Source of the DNA: Eriocheir sinensis
Taxonomy: Eukaryota; Arthropoda; Malacostraca; Decapoda; Varunidae
NCBI RefSeq assembly: GCF_024679095.1
Contig: NW_026110519.1
Location: 639,270-703,269, forward strand
DNA: 64,000 nt
Reading direction: 5' to 3'
Position numbers and translations under genes: made by a program. Under the pieces are notes generated by a model. The model searched no databases. It had not been told where the DNA came from and saw only the letters and a program-made list of their open reading frames with translations. Positions 8,473 through 18,031 of the stretch are shown here, one piece after another (position 1 is the first letter of the stretch; each line of letters opens with the position of its first letter).

Positions 8473-8762
8473 GGTCAACTCTTGTTTGAATTGATCATTC
8501 TCTGTATCTAATTCGTTATTACGTTGTTGGAGTTGTTCGTATTCATTTTGCATAAGATCGATCTTGTTTTTATTTTCAGATAATTCTGCGTTCAGTCGGT
8601 CTTTCTCTTGGATTATCTTTCGTATATTTGCATTAACTTCTAAGAATTTCTTATCTACATCTTTGTATATCGTCATTATTTGTTGTACTTTGGCAGATGA
8701 CTTTTCAATTTCTTTCCTTAATTCAGATTTTTCTTCTTCGTGTTTAGTTTGTTGATTTTGTG
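8473..8762 (-). pseudogene. coiled-coil protein fragment 3
   Basis: Uninterrupted minus-strand copy of the NQQTKHEEEKSELRKEIEK to DQFKQEL section, about 96 codons. It is flanked by GTAATACGGTCAACTC on one side and TGTAAAACTTAACGAC on the other, both different from the other copies. Confidence 0.65.
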
Positions 8763-9480
8763 TAAAACTTAACGACAATGACTTATTTTATTTCAGCTTA
8801 ACAAAAGATAAATTGACAGTATTGACACTCGCCTAAATTAACATACAATAATAAGGTACACGAACACACTGTTAAATGAAATTATCTTCAAGAATGTAGA
8901 TAAAGTCGTATTACGACAAACCGCCAAAGACTTTTAGCCGTCTTCAATACTCAATAGGATAAGATTTGTAGTTTAGCGATCTGCAAAGATCTTAATATTT
9001 GTCTTCTATGAGGACGTATATTTATGTAATATTTACATTAAAAAAACAAAACAAAAATTACATTGTTTTATTTTTAACAAACGTACATTACATTACTTAA
9101 CAAATGTACATTACATAGTGTGGAGGAAGAAAGGATGTGACTCACGTGATAAAATAAAATGTCAAGTGTTTATTCTACATGTGTGTGAATGTGTTTATTC
9201 TACATGTGTGTGAATGCTGAGATGTGTACTAATTTTTAAGATGTAGTTTTTAAGATGTTGAAAGTGTACTAAATTTTAAACTTACAGTTGTAAACGAACT
9301 CTTCCTGTTGAACCTCTTCCTGTTGTATGTAACTTGTGTGTGTGTATTAAAATCAATAAGAGTACAACTCTTATGTGGTAGCGGACAAAAGTTCTGTTGA
9401 GAATTGAGACAAAATCGCACATTCACTTGCAGCAGTCAAGTATATGCGATTCGTCTTGTTAAACCTCACAGACACAGTCT
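8763..9480. other. AT-rich non-coding stretch
   Basis: No gene. 8930-9110 (TCAATACTCAATAGGATAAG to GTACATTACATAGTGTG) is repeated at 39,920-40,100. A 26-base direct repeat (GTGTTTATTCTACATGTGTG) lies at 9164-9215, and the motif CAAAATCGCACATTCAC at 9408-9425. Confidence 0.6.
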
Positions 9481-9540
9481 TCAGCTGCACGGCAGCAGTG
9501 TTCATCATCCGAAGGTCTCGGAACACAAATCGAATCGTTA

Positions 9541-9789
9541 ATGGTCAAACTAAACGGACATTCGACTGCGATTAATCAAGTTAAAGAGTTTTACGAAGCC
9601 GAATTCAATAATCAACAACTGGAATTTTTTTTTAAAATGCAAGAATTCAATGATTTGGTCAACCGAATATTAACAGAGAAAAATAACGAGACATTCATGA
9701 TTTTCAACGAAGCGGTAGAAAAACTAAATGAAATAAAAAAGAGAGTTAATCTTCTTCGGTCCGACGAGTCAATATTCAATTGGCGTTGA
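9541..9789 (+). pseudogene. helical protein, N-terminal part (KEFYEAEFNNQQLEF)
   Basis: ATG at 9541; the frame is also open upstream. The middle 58 codons match 12,033-12,190. Here the frame leaves the shared sequence after EIKK and ends in a segment (GTTAATCTTCTTCGGTCCG) that is duplicated at once in the next ORF. The other copy has what looks like the natural end (NADGPYFYQL stop). Charged, helical, unrecognised. Confidence 0.45.
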
Positions 9790-10062
9790 GTTAATCTTCT
9801 TCGGTCCGGCGAGTCAATATTCTTCGAATGTTTTTTTAGTGTAGTTGATTCTTCTACGTTTTGCTTTGTTGTTGCTACTAGTACTACTGATAATAACGCT
9901 GCCGCTGCTAGTGGTGCCACCATCATTAAAACTGTCGGTGTCACTGCTGGTGCTACTACTACTGCACATCTGGATGACGGACACGAACACAACGAAAATT
10001 TCGTAACAGGTTCCCTACAGGCCATACAGCTCAACGATAACGGAAAGACGAAACATGTTTGA
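9790..10062 (+). CDS. Ala/Thr-rich protein T, C-terminal part
   Basis: The plus-strand frame runs from the duplicated GTTAATCTTCTTCGG segment to TGA 10,060-10,062. It has a Thr/Ala-rich centre (TTDNNAAAASGATIIKT) and a polar C-terminus with HLDDGHEHNENF and NDNGKTKHV. The last about 30 codons recur on the minus strand at 34,258-34,353 with one substitution. The antisense 155-codon frame over the same region is less protein-like. No start codon is visible. Confidence 0.45.
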   Translation, partial: VNLLRSGESIFFECFFSVVDSSTFCFVVATSTTDNNAAAASGATIIKTVGVTAGATTTAHLDDGHEHNENFVTGSLQAIQLNDNGKTKHV

Positions 10063-10069
10063 CTCTTCG

Positions 10070-10110
10070 CTCTTAACATTGCTCTACAAATTCGAAGAGT
10101 CTATTCAACA
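10070..10110 (-). pseudogene. tail of the FVEQC protein
   Basis: The minus strand encodes NRLFEFVEQC and stop, the same C-terminus as the plus-strand frame at 34,148-34,252. It stands tail to tail with protein T here and at 34,250, so the two genes were convergent neighbours in the parent genome. Confidence 0.5.
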
Positions 10111-10605
10111 ATGCAACTCTCTTGGACGTGTGAAAACAGATTCTGATTAGGAGATGTAGTTGAATAGAAAGTTGAGATTCTGAATAGAGAGTACATCACG
10201 CTAGACTTTGTTATACTAGACTTTGTCATCTGCGTGCGCAAGAGTTCACAATCCGTCTAACACCGACGCAAAGTCACACATTAACACAACTATAACATAT
10301 GTAATGCTTGAGTCCAACAAAGCAACTCTCTATTGCATTGCTGAAGTCTAGCGTGATGTAATCTCTATTCAGAATCTGTTGGTGTGTCACCTCAGAGCAG
10401 GTTGCACGTTGGACGGTGCGTCTAGACCAACAATGCAACTCTCTAGTTGCTCTTAATGCTTGTAAGATTTTGTACATTCCGTAGGCAAGAGTTCACAATC
10501 CGTCTAAATACAACTGTAACATCTGCTTTGTCATGTGAGTCGACTTTCCAATCTAGACCAACAATACAATTCTCTAGTTCTTAATGCTTGAGTCCAACAA
10601 TGCAA
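10111..10605. repeat. motif-rich spacer
   Basis: Several copies of AGAGTTCACAATCCGTCTAA followed by CCGACGCAAAGTCACACATT, and of CTAGACTTTGTCATGTGAGT. Related copies lie at 15,990-16,110 and 23,835-23,975. No gene. Confidence 0.65.
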
Positions 10606-10609
10606 CAAA

Positions 10610-10805
10610 ATGCCCGATCCTCTACCCGGTGCCAGATTCACCAGTGGACAGACGCTGTACGTGCCTTACAACCCACAAAAGATAGTAACCGACATAGATT
10701 ATTTCCAAATCATGAAAGACGTCGACTTGGGATCGAGAGATCGTATAACTTATCTCAACGGTTACAACACCAAAGAAATAATGCTGTTAAAGGAAGTCAA
10801 CGATA
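10610..10805 (+). pseudogene. unknown protein R, 65-codon N-terminal copy
   Basis: ATG at 10,610. Matches the first 65 codons of the minus-strand gene at 5467-5784 with an Arg-to-Gln change. After LLKEVND the frame reads into motif spacer and continues open to 10,912 without homology. Confidence 0.6.
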
Positions 10806-11239
10806 AGGACGAGAAGGTCTCACATTCACTGGGCAACTTACTCTTCAAACAGATTCTGCTAGAACAGATTCTGAATAGAGTTGTCATCGTCACGTTAGAC
10901 TTTGTCATGTGAGTCTGTACACTCCGATGTTAGGTAGGCAAGAGTTCTTCAACAAAGAAGAAGTCATAACTTACATTTGCATGCGCGAAGAGAGACCCAT
11001 GCAAATGTCACACACAACTAGAGAGTTGCTGCGAACAGATTCAGATAGAATAAAGTTAAGATACGATTCTGAACTCTGTAGTGTGTGACACATTCAAGAG
11101 GTATAATATTGGTGCAGGTCATCTCGACTTATGCAAAACATGTAGAGATACATTGGACGGGCATGTAGCAATTACTACATCTTAACTCGAGTGAATGTGA
11201 GTTTGTTTGTCTTGTGTAGAGCTGCATTGCATTGTTGGG
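10806..11239. repeat. spacer with repeat D and motif copies
   Basis: Holds motif copies at 10,815-10,915, a repeat D copy at 10,990-11,100 and the CTCGACTTATGCAAAACATG segment (11,125-11,150), which is also at 32,045 and, reversed, at 40,960. Confidence 0.6.
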
Positions 11240-11650
11240 AGTTGCATTGTTGCGAGCTACTATGCTTACATGCACTAACAAACCACGAAGCAGCACACAT
11301 GCAGCAGCAGCAGCGAGCTACTAAAGCTACGAAGCAGCACACATGCAGCAGCAGCTATGCTTACATTCACTAACAAGCTACGAAGCAGCACACATGCAGT
11401 AGCAGCAGCGAGCTACTATGCTTACATGCACTAACAAGCTACGAAGCAGCACACATGCAGCAGCAGCAAGCCATCTTACATGCAGCAGCAGCAGCAGCAG
11501 CAAGCTAAACGCACTAACAAGCTACAAAGCACATGCTTACATGCAGCAGCAAGCTACGAAGTTGCTGAATATGCAAGTTGTGTACTCACCGCGAACGTCT
11601 GCACACATGCAGCAGCAGCAGCAAGCCAACTTACATGCAGCAGCAGAATA
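11240..11650. repeat. CAG-rich tandem array
   Basis: Imperfect units of about 40-70 bases combining CACTAACAAGCTACGAAGCA, CACATGCAG and runs of GCA. A decayed unit (ACAACTTGCGTATTCAACAA on the other strand) lies at 22,700-22,760. Open frames here are repeat artefacts. Confidence 0.8.
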
Positions 11651-12030
11651 TGAGACTATGTGTCAGTGGTAAACGTATTCTGAATACTATACGTGTTGTT
11701 GCATGACTTAAACCCTCAAGAGTTGCAGATGGTGGTAAATGCGAGACTTTGTGTCAGCTGTAGACGGATTCTGAATACTATTGTGTGACCTGCGTGATTC
11801 TGAATACAAATCTTACTTTGTCTCAGAGTTGGATCAAATGCGTTGCGGATGTTGCTAGTTGTGTGAATGCGAGACTTTATGTCAGCAGTAGACTGATTCT
11901 GAATACTATACGAGTGTTGCATGCTTATTCCCTCAGACTTTTCCGACTTGTCACTTTGTCTCAGAGAATGCTGCAAATGTTGTGTGAATATGAGACTTTG
12001 TGTCAGTGGTAAACGTATTCTGAATACTAT
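11645..12030. repeat. family B repeat array, reverse orientation
   Basis: Reverse complement of 1200-1780-type units, including GACTTTGTGTCAGCTGTAGA and TATACGAGTGTTGCATGCTT. It abuts the helical protein fragment at 12,033 without a spacer. Confidence 0.85.
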
Positions 12031-12032
12031 AA

Positions 12033-12228
12033 AGTTAAAGAGTTTTACGAAGCCGAATTCAATAATCAACAACTGGAATTTTTTTTAAAAATGCAAGAAT
12101 TCAATGATTTGGTCAACCGAATATTAACAGAGAAAAATAACGAGACATCCATGATTTTCAACGAAGCGGTAGAAAAACTAAATGAAATAAAAAAGAATGC
12201 GGATGGACCGTATTTTTATCAACTGTAA
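12033..12228 (+). pseudogene. helical protein, C-terminal part
   Basis: Second copy of KEFYEAEFNNQQLEF to EKLNEIKK, continuing to a natural-looking end (NADGPYFYQL, TAA at 12,226-12,228). Its last codons and 3' flank (AAAAAGGGGTCTAACTTAGA) recur at 31,536-31,650. The front is replaced by family B repeat. Confidence 0.5.
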
Positions 12229-12464
12229 TTTAGCTTAAAAAGGGGTCTAACTTAGATCGATCCGAATTTATTTTGGATAGAATTTGAGGTGACTCGATAG
12301 ATACGCCTTGTACGGATCTACAGAAGAATAAACTAAAACAATCTGTAAATTCTTATTTTTATTTATTACACATAATCATTGCAGTGCTTCTTCTTATCTT
12401 GTCAGGAGTCCATCCAACGGCTCTGTTTACTTGTGCATCAATTCGAGTATATTCTGAGACGTTG
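12229..12464. other. 3' flank and RRRSTAMIMCNK tail
   Basis: 12,229-12,325 is the repeated 3' flank of the helical protein. 12,359-12,455 (minus) encodes a short C-terminal tail, QVNRAVGWTPDKI and RRSTAMIMCNK, related to that at 6,756-6,860. No complete gene. Confidence 0.4.
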
Positions 12465-12955
12465 GTGAATGCGTGACTTCGTCTGTAATGTGAATGCGTG
12501 ACTTCGTCTGTAATGTAAACCAATTCTGAGACGTTGGTGAATGCGTGACTTCGTCTGTAATGTAGACCAATTTTGAGACGTTGGTGAATGCGTGACTCCG
12601 TCTGTAATGTGAATGCGTGACTTCGTCTGTAATGTAAACCAATTCTGAGACGTTGGTGAATGCGTGACTTCGTCTGTAATGTAGACCAATTCTGAGACGT
12701 TGGTGAATGCGTGACTTCGTCTGTAATGTAAACCAATTCTGAGACGTTGGGGAATGCGTGACTTCGTCTGTAATGTAGACCAATTCTGACGTTGGTGAAT
12801 GCGTGACTTCGTTAATGTGTGACTTTGTCTGCAATATAGACCAATTCGGAGACGTTGGTGAATTCAATTCTGAGACGTTGGTGAATGCGTGACTTTGTCT
12901 GCAATCTAGACCAATTCTGAGACGTTGGTGAATGCGTGACTTTGTCTGCAACGTT
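12465..12955. repeat. 47-bp tandem repeat (family A), reverse orientation
   Basis: About ten to eleven reverse-complement units, several shortened. Three overlapping minus-strand frames of 83-174 codons exist only because the unit is stop-poor. GACTTCGTCTGTAATG and GACTTTGTCTGCAATG are two sub-types. Confidence 0.9.
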
Positions 12956-13307
12956 GTTTTGGTCGTTGTCAGTGGGCTCGTCTAGCTCTCTCTTTTGGTC
13001 GTCGTCGTTCGTGTTGAAGGTGGAGTCTACTGTGTCAACGGACGTCAATAGAACGCTGCAAGATTTGACAAATGCTGTCAGGACAATTATTAATATCGTG
13101 TACGACAGTATTAATGTTGAAGTATTACTGTCCGACTTACTAAAGTACAATCCCGATCAGGATACAATGATCTTGATAGAGCAGTTGCGTACACAGCTGC
13201 GATCTGCATTCGATTCAGATGAAACCAAAATTAACATTATAAGATCATACAACGTGCTGAAGCAAATATACGATTCTTTGGTAGAAAAAGCAATCGCCTG
13301 CGCTTGA
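12956..13307 (+). pseudogene. helical protein U, N-terminal part
   Basis: The plus-strand frame comes straight out of the 47-bp array. Coherent helical sequence starts at about TDVNRTLQDLTNAVRTI and runs to IYDSLVEK, where the frame leaves the shared sequence (AIACA stop). Copies at 27,370-27,690 (plus) and 24,480-24,735 (minus) carry the following part. Leu, Ile and Asn rich, probably coiled coil; no known family. Confidence 0.5.
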
Positions 13308-13354
13308 AGTAGGTTATCAACTCAACTTTTATCTTTCTCTTTCTACTGCTGTCT

Positions 13355-13440
13355 GTGATGAGTTCTTCGAATTTCTTCATGAGTGCCAAGCACCTACAAG
13401 AAGTTAGTGACATTTATGCTGTGGAAATAACGACAACCCT
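13355..13440 (+). pseudogene. N-terminal fragment MSSSNFFMSAKHLQE
   Basis: ATG at 13,355 and about 28 codons, repeated with one substitution at 32,264-32,350 together with about 35 bases upstream (CAACTTTTATCTTTCTCTTT). It fuses at 13,440 to the reversed 3' end of the 430-codon ORF. Confidence 0.5.
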
Positions 13441-14706
13441 CTCCGATTCCAGTTCGGAAAACTTTGAGAAGTCCGCAGAATCTTTGGTGTCGACGACGTT
13501 AGAGATGTGTTGTGTGTACGATTTGCAAATAGTGTCCTGCATGTTGTAAGCAGAGCTGTGCAAGGTCTTAGCGTTGTCCTCTTCGATTATGTCCCTCAAT
13601 CCGCTCAAGGTAGGATTGACTGCAGCGACGACCCGATGTTTGTTTTCGCGTGTCGTGATGTCCAGAGGGTTGCTATAATCCGAACTCAATTTAGAATCGA
13701 TAGTCTTGGCTATCTCGCTGCTTTCAAAAACTTTATTGGATCTGTCGTAATCGTCGTTGTTGTTGTTGTTGTCGTCGTCATCGTCATCATCGTCTTCGCT
13801 AATCGTTAGCTTAGGGTCTGTCGTTATGACAATGAAGTTGGGAATGGCGTCAATGATTTCTGGACCGTTGGTCATACAAACACAGATAAGTCCGTCGTGC
13901 ATCACTTTTACGTCTACGACGCGTGCGAATTCTTTGATGTCGTTCATCTCAGGCTCGCTCAAGCGATCGCTGTCCAAGTCTCGGTAAGCCACGGGTTCAG
14001 AGGCCAGAGTGTCTCTGTAGATATCGTACCTCTTAACGTTGTCTCCAGTGTACTCCTCGACTGCAAAATTGACATGGTCTATCACCAACGAGTCGTTCTG
14101 AAGGGATACTTGAATACCAGTCAGGTAAACTCCAAATTTGTTGACCAGAGGATAAGTGTTGTCGATTATGTTCTTGCTTTCGTTTTCTCCGCTGCTGAGC
14201 AGACAAGCGTACACACCGTCCAATCTGACACACGCACAAGCCTTGCTCGTCTCGTCGCCGCGGTGAACGAAAACCGTTTCGGGTAGGTAGGTACAACTGT
14301 TAACGATCCTCAATAGAATGTTCTGTCTCAGGTTGATCAGAATATTCTCTCGTTCCGATGAAAAAGACTCTAACTGACCGACGATAGACTCTAATTCGAG
14401 GTTGAGTGCTTCTAGGCTGGCTTCTATAACGTTCGCAGAAGGTGATGAGGAGTGCGACGAACCGTTCGTAGAACAATTCGAAGCAATGTCGCGACATTTC
14501 TTACTGGTCGTCTTGATATTTTGAAATGTCTTTTGGCGTTTCTCGATTGCCCCTTTGTGAGTCTCATTGACATTCGAGCACGTGGATTGAACGTGTTGCC
14601 AAAGCAACGACAGTTCGTGGTTGATGTTCGCCACAATTTCCATGGCGGTGACGGCCGATTCTTCGTGGGAGGAGGGATTGACACCCGTGCTAGCATCCTC
14701 CTCCAT
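13414..14706 (-). CDS. largest ORF of the mosaic, 430 aa, acidic
   Basis: ATG at 14,704-14,706. Three parts are visible: an N-terminal helical third with probable coiled coil (residues about 20-130, including LNLELESIVGQLESF); a Cys-containing globular middle (residues about 135-290, CTYLPETVFVHRGDE and ACACVRLDGVYACLL); and a run of about eight Asp and several Asn (near residue 305) before a polar C-terminal third. The final eight codons lie beyond the junction at about 13,440 and are not native, so the gene is truncated. A 165-base piece around the Asp/Asn tract is repeated at 24,737-24,905. No family recognised; it could be a viral structural or regulatory protein. Confidence 0.6.
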   Translation of the reverse strand: MEEDASTGVNPSSHEESAVTAMEIVANINHELSLLWQHVQSTCSNVNETHKGAIEKRQKTFQNIKTTSKKCRDIASNCSTNGSSHSSSPSANVIEASLEALNLELESIVGQLESFSSERENILINLRQNILLRIVNSCTYLPETVFVHRGDETSKACACVRLDGVYACLLSSGENESKNIIDNTYPLVNKFGVYLTGIQVSLQNDSLVIDHVNFAVEEYTGDNVKRYDIYRDTLASEPVAYRDLDSDRLSEPEMNDIKEFARVVDVKVMHDGLICVCMTNGPEIIDAIPNFIVITTDPKLTISEDDDDDDDDNNNNNDDYDRSNKVFESSEIAKTIDSKLSSDYSNPLDITTRENKHRVVAAVNPTLSGLRDIIEEDNAKTLHSSAYNMQDTICKSYTQHISNVVDTKDSADFSKFSELESERVVVISTA

Positions 14707-15120
14707 GTCGTCGTGAGCGGAAGGCAGGTCCGATCGATGTTCAAAACTTTGGAGACTTTGTTCTACACGTCGACAGATTCCGTCATGAGATTTGTTCTAC
14801 AGAGTCTGAGACTTTGTTCCACTGATGTCTGTCATTCGATTGTCTAACTTAGTATGACGGAGAGTGAATGTGAGACTTTGTTCTACATGTTTACAGATTC
14901 CTAAACCGTGTGAATGTGCCGTCATGTGGCATATTAAGCCTTCGGCGAACGTCTGACTCTGTATGACGGAGTGAATGTGAGACTTTGTTCAACATGTCAA
15001 CAGATTGTGGCATCTTAGGCCTTCGGCTGGTTGCGAACGTCTGACCGACGGAGTGAATGTGAGACTACGTGCTGCACAGCGACAGATTCTCACACACATC
15101 CATGACCGAGTTGACAAATG
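14707..15120. repeat. motif cluster (type sites of GTGAATGTGAGACTTTGTTC)
   Basis: Clear motif copies at 14,864, 14,971 and 15,053, each followed by TCTACATGTTTACAGATTC or TCAACATGTCAACAGATT and separated by TAGGCCTTCGGCTGG-type inserts. Spacing is about 80-110 bases. This is the region upstream of the 430-codon ORF, so it may be regulatory. Confidence 0.7.
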
Positions 15121-15449
15121 AAGTCAAATTGTACTGGTGAAAAATAAACAATAAACACGGACTTAACATTTTATTTTACTCTTACTGTCCGATACATTCC
15201 CATTCAGTCTTTCATACGGAGACATTTCTTCATTTGCTTGATGATTGATTTTTTCATGCATGTCGAAGGTTTTGATCTGGCCTTGAATGGTGCTGCAGAT
15301 GCATTGCAGATGTTGTTAGTTGTGTGAATGCAATACTTTGTGTCAGCGGTAGACGGATTCCAAGTGTGTGTGTGTAAGTTAACTCAAATGTTGCAAATGT
15401 GAGACTTTGCGTCAGCGACAGACGGATTCTTTAACTCTTTCCTATGTGT
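15121..15449. other. non-coding spacer
   Basis: No gene. Motif copies near 15,310-15,360 and 15,395-15,430 (GACTTTGCGTCAGCGACAGA). Confidence 0.5.
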
Positions 15450-15985
15450 GTGTGTTTTAAGCGTGTTTTTTTTTAGATTCTCTAGCGATGTGTTCATCTG
15501 TGCAATCTTAAAATCATTAATCTTTATAGTTTTTTCACATATACTTAATTTATTTGTCTTTTCACTTAATTCGGTGCCAAGGCTTGTTACTTGTGTTTCT
15601 AATTCAGTTACTTTGTTACCTTCAGTGAATAATGTGGTTTTTAAGAGTTCGTGGCTCTTTTTGTACTCGGCTTCACAGGAAACGTACTTTTGATAATTTA
15701 TCAAATTTTCATCGTTCAATGTTTTAATCTCGACGTCTTTGTTAATAATGCTTTCCTGATATGTTTGGATCTCGACGTCTTTGTTATTAATACTTTCCTC
15801 CAATTCTGTTATTTTTTGGGTTGCATTTTCTTTATCTACGGTCAGATCGGTAATTTGTTGGTTCATCTGTGCAATTCGTTGATTTATAGACGTTTCATTA
15901 ATTGTCACGTTTTCAAGAATTTGCTTGTTCAACTGGGTTATTTCGAGTTCTTTGACACTGAGCGTTTCCTGATTCGGGCATTGTG
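15450..15985 (-). pseudogene. second coiled-coil protein, about 175 codons
   Basis: Long minus-strand heptad-rich frame, open from about 15,985 (CPNQETLSVKELEITQLNKQ) through repeated NKDVEIQTYQ and NKDVEIKTLN units to LENLKKNTLK, where motif spacer begins. It has the internal repeat INNKDVEIxT. It resembles but does not match the coiled-coil family of 6,869-7,406, so it may be another section of the same protein or a paralogue. Both ends are joints. Confidence 0.5.
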
Positions 15986-16110
15986 CATCTAGACCAACAA
16001 TGCAACTCTCTAGTTGCTCTTAATGCTTGTAAGATTTTGTACACTCCGCTGTTAGGTAGGCAAGAGTTCACAATCCGTCTAACGCCGACGCAAAGTCACA
16101 TATTAACACA

Positions 16111-16326
16111 AGTCCTGCCGTTAACAATACAATTGCCGCTGCCACCAACACTGTTGTTTCCGATGATCAAGCCTTTCAGACGTTATCAGACGAATCCGTT
16201 CAGATTTTATCAAACGTATCAAACGAATCCGTTCAGAATTTATCAAACGAAACCATTCAGAGTTTATCAGACGAAGAATGGTTCAGTAAGATTGAAAACA
16301 TAGATCAGGAAAACATCGGTTTGTGA
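16111..16326 (+). pseudogene. ESVQxLSN-repeat protein, upstream frame
   Basis: Open frame from motif spacer to TGA 16,324-16,326. Contains four imperfect repeats of about nine to eleven residues (SDESVQILSN, SNESVQNLSN, NETIQSLSD) after an Ala/Thr-rich start. The next ORF begins in another frame within a few bases, which suggests one gene with a one-base frameshift near 16,320. Confidence 0.45.
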
Positions 16327-16883
16327 ACGAAACACTGGTTAAGTTCTCGGAACAAGTGCTTGGCGATGAAGACTCTTTGAGAGCTAAGATCACCGACATA
16401 CTAAAAGTTAACATACGCAACACCGTATTGAATCATCTGAGAAACAACGTCTCGGATGTCAACGACGATACTATATTTGATTTGACCGCCCATGTTAAAC
16501 AATTAATCGACGAACATCAACTGCTCAGTAGAAGTAGTATAAACACATTTGTTATCGACGAATCCAATTCGAAGAACAAAGTACTTCACAAACAAAACAG
16601 GTTCTGCATATTGAATTTTTATTTCGACGACGATACGCTAACGTCCTATACCGACACGACAATACCTCAACAACACGGAGCGTTTCAGATTAAATTAATC
16701 GATACTCCTTTTTCGGAAAGCGACATAGTGCCTTCTGTGTTTTTGTACGCTTGGATAGACAAAGATTCTGTTGTTGCCAACAACGATGTGATCAATTTTA
16801 AAATTCGGTTCAAAAACACAGAAAACTTTAAAGTCTACATCTCTTTGTTTTCGGCACGTAACGATAAAAAAACCCTCCAATAA
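16323..16883 (+). CDS. unknown protein, 186 aa
   Basis: The frame starts at a GTG at 16,323 and ends at TAA 16,881-16,883. The N-terminal part is helical (VNIRNTVLNHLRNNV); the C-terminal half looks beta-rich with alternating hydrophobics (KVYISLFSA). A 65-base part (around VSDVNDDTIFDLTAHV) recurs on the minus strand at 23,976-24,040. The final codons overlap the start of the CCTCCAATAAAAAAAATCTC spacer, which elsewhere follows another gene (36,808), so the last two or three residues may not be native. Probably continuous with the upstream repeat frame. Family unknown. Confidence 0.5.
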   Translation: MNETLVKFSEQVLGDEDSLRAKITDILKVNIRNTVLNHLRNNVSDVNDDTIFDLTAHVKQLIDEHQLLSRSSINTFVIDESNSKNKVLHKQNRFCILNFYFDDDTLTSYTDTTIPQQHGAFQIKLIDTPFSESDIVPSVFLYAWIDKDSVVANNDVINFKIRFKNTENFKVYISLFSARNDKKTLQ

Positions 16884-17041
16884 AAAAAATCTCAATTGTC
16901 CTTTTTGTTTTAATCAGTCACACAAGGATACTATCGGTTATAAATTAAAATGATAATATGATTCTTAGGATAAAGAACACTATAGAACTAAATTATGTTT
17001 GGCTTAATCCTGTTTTTTACTTTAATCGTTGTCGAGACTTT
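16884..17041 (+). pseudogene. spacer plus N-terminus of MFGLIL membrane protein
   Basis: Repeats 36,825-36,985: the AATAAA-containing spacer, then ATG at 16,995 encoding MFGLILFFTLIVV, a hydrophobic N-terminal anchor. It breaks at GTCGAGACTTTGTCG, that is, right at the dispersed motif. Confidence 0.65.
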
Positions 17042-17290
17042 GTCGAATAACGCTACCGATTCTGAACTCAAAATCAGACGACCTGTACGACAAGGTCTCA
17101 CATTCACCCCAACAGATTCTGACCAACAGATTCTGAACTCAATGTTTGAAGGGGTTACTATTGTAAACTCAATTATTATTTTTCATCTGAACTCAAAATC
17201 AGACGACCTGTACGACAAGGTCTCACATTCAGCCCAACAGATTCTGACCAACAGATTCTGAACTCAATGTTTGAAGTGAATGCTAGTCTT
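17042..17290. repeat. tandem motif units of about 130 bp
   Basis: Two units containing TCAGACGACCTGTACGACAA, GGTCTCACATTCACCCCAAC and AGATTCTGACCAACAGATTC. Related units lie at 23,195-23,470 and 36,410-36,490. Confidence 0.8.
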
Positions 17291-17645
17291 TTGTCTTAAT
17301 AATTAACTAATATTGACATATTGCATTACAGTTATGTGAATGCGAGACTTTGTGTCAGCTGTAGACGGATTCTGAATACTATTGTGTGAACTTCAGGGTT
17401 AATAAAATGTTTATATCCTACATCATATTTATTATTTTCAACAACCTACATCACTCTTGAAATCGGTGCAGCGAGTTATTCGTGCACCGAGACGCGAAAT
17501 CACGGACCCCACTCGTGCAGGTCAAAGATTGGTGTTTTTGGTGCTACCTGTAATGTGATTAATAAATCTATAGTGTTATTTTTTTTTTTTTTTTTTTGAG
17601 TGTGAATAAAAGGTTCGTTAGAAGTACATGTTTTATTTTAGACAC
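17291..17645. repeat. spacer; part shared with 6,074-6,200
   Basis: Contains a family B piece at 17,335-17,390, then the GACGCGAAATCACGGACCCC block and a T17-type homopolymer at about 17,579-17,597. No gene. Confidence 0.6.
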
Positions 17646-17652
17646 TGACTCA

Positions 17653-17790
17653 AAGTTTCAATTCGGCCAACACGGCTTGTAGGTGTGCACCGTAGCCTTC
17701 GATGTCGTCGTACAAGAACCTGGCGAACACGGACGAGAACGGAATGGCAGCAGTGAAGATATTTTCGTACATAGTTTCTTTGATGGAGTT
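17653..17790 (-). pseudogene. C-terminal fragment YENIFTAAIPFSSVF
   Basis: Minus-strand frame of about 46 codons ending at TAA (FARFLYDDIEGYGAHLQ then VLAELKL). The upstream side is fused to a reversed copy of the MFGLIL membrane-protein start (17,790-17,955 with its spacer). Single copy; looks like the helical C-terminus of an unknown protein. Confidence 0.4.
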
Positions 17791-17960
17791 AAGAGTACGA
17801 CAACGATTAAAGTAAAAAACAGGATTAAACCAAACATAATTTAGTTCTATAGTGTTCTTTATCTTAAGAATCATATTATCATTTTAATTTATAACCGATA
17901 GTATCCTTGTGTGACTGATTAAAACAAAAAGGACAATAGAGATTTTTTTATTGGAGGTTT
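17791..17960 (-). pseudogene. reversed copy of MFGLIL N-terminus and its spacer
   Basis: The minus strand carries the same spacer and ATG context as 36,825-36,985 and 16,884-17,041. It breaks after about 15 codons at a GTACGACAACG joint. Third of four copies; the fourth is at 39,540-39,580. Confidence 0.6.
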
Positions 17961-18031
17961 TAAACAAATAAAATAAAAAGAATTAAATAGGAGTGACTTT
18001 GTTTTACTTAGGAATGAATTTGTATTAATGG

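Noticed and set aside
11191..11672. Gln-rich proteins from CAG runs
   Set aside because: Imperfect tandem repeat that is open in several frames, with no conserved start.
12359..12951. Minus-strand ORFs of 83-174 codons in the repeat
   Set aside because: The repeat unit has few stops; the translations are the unit repeated in three frames, with no independent support.
13757..13987. Val/Ser-rich plus-strand ORFs
   Set aside because: Antisense of the Asp/Asn tract of the 430-codon ORF.
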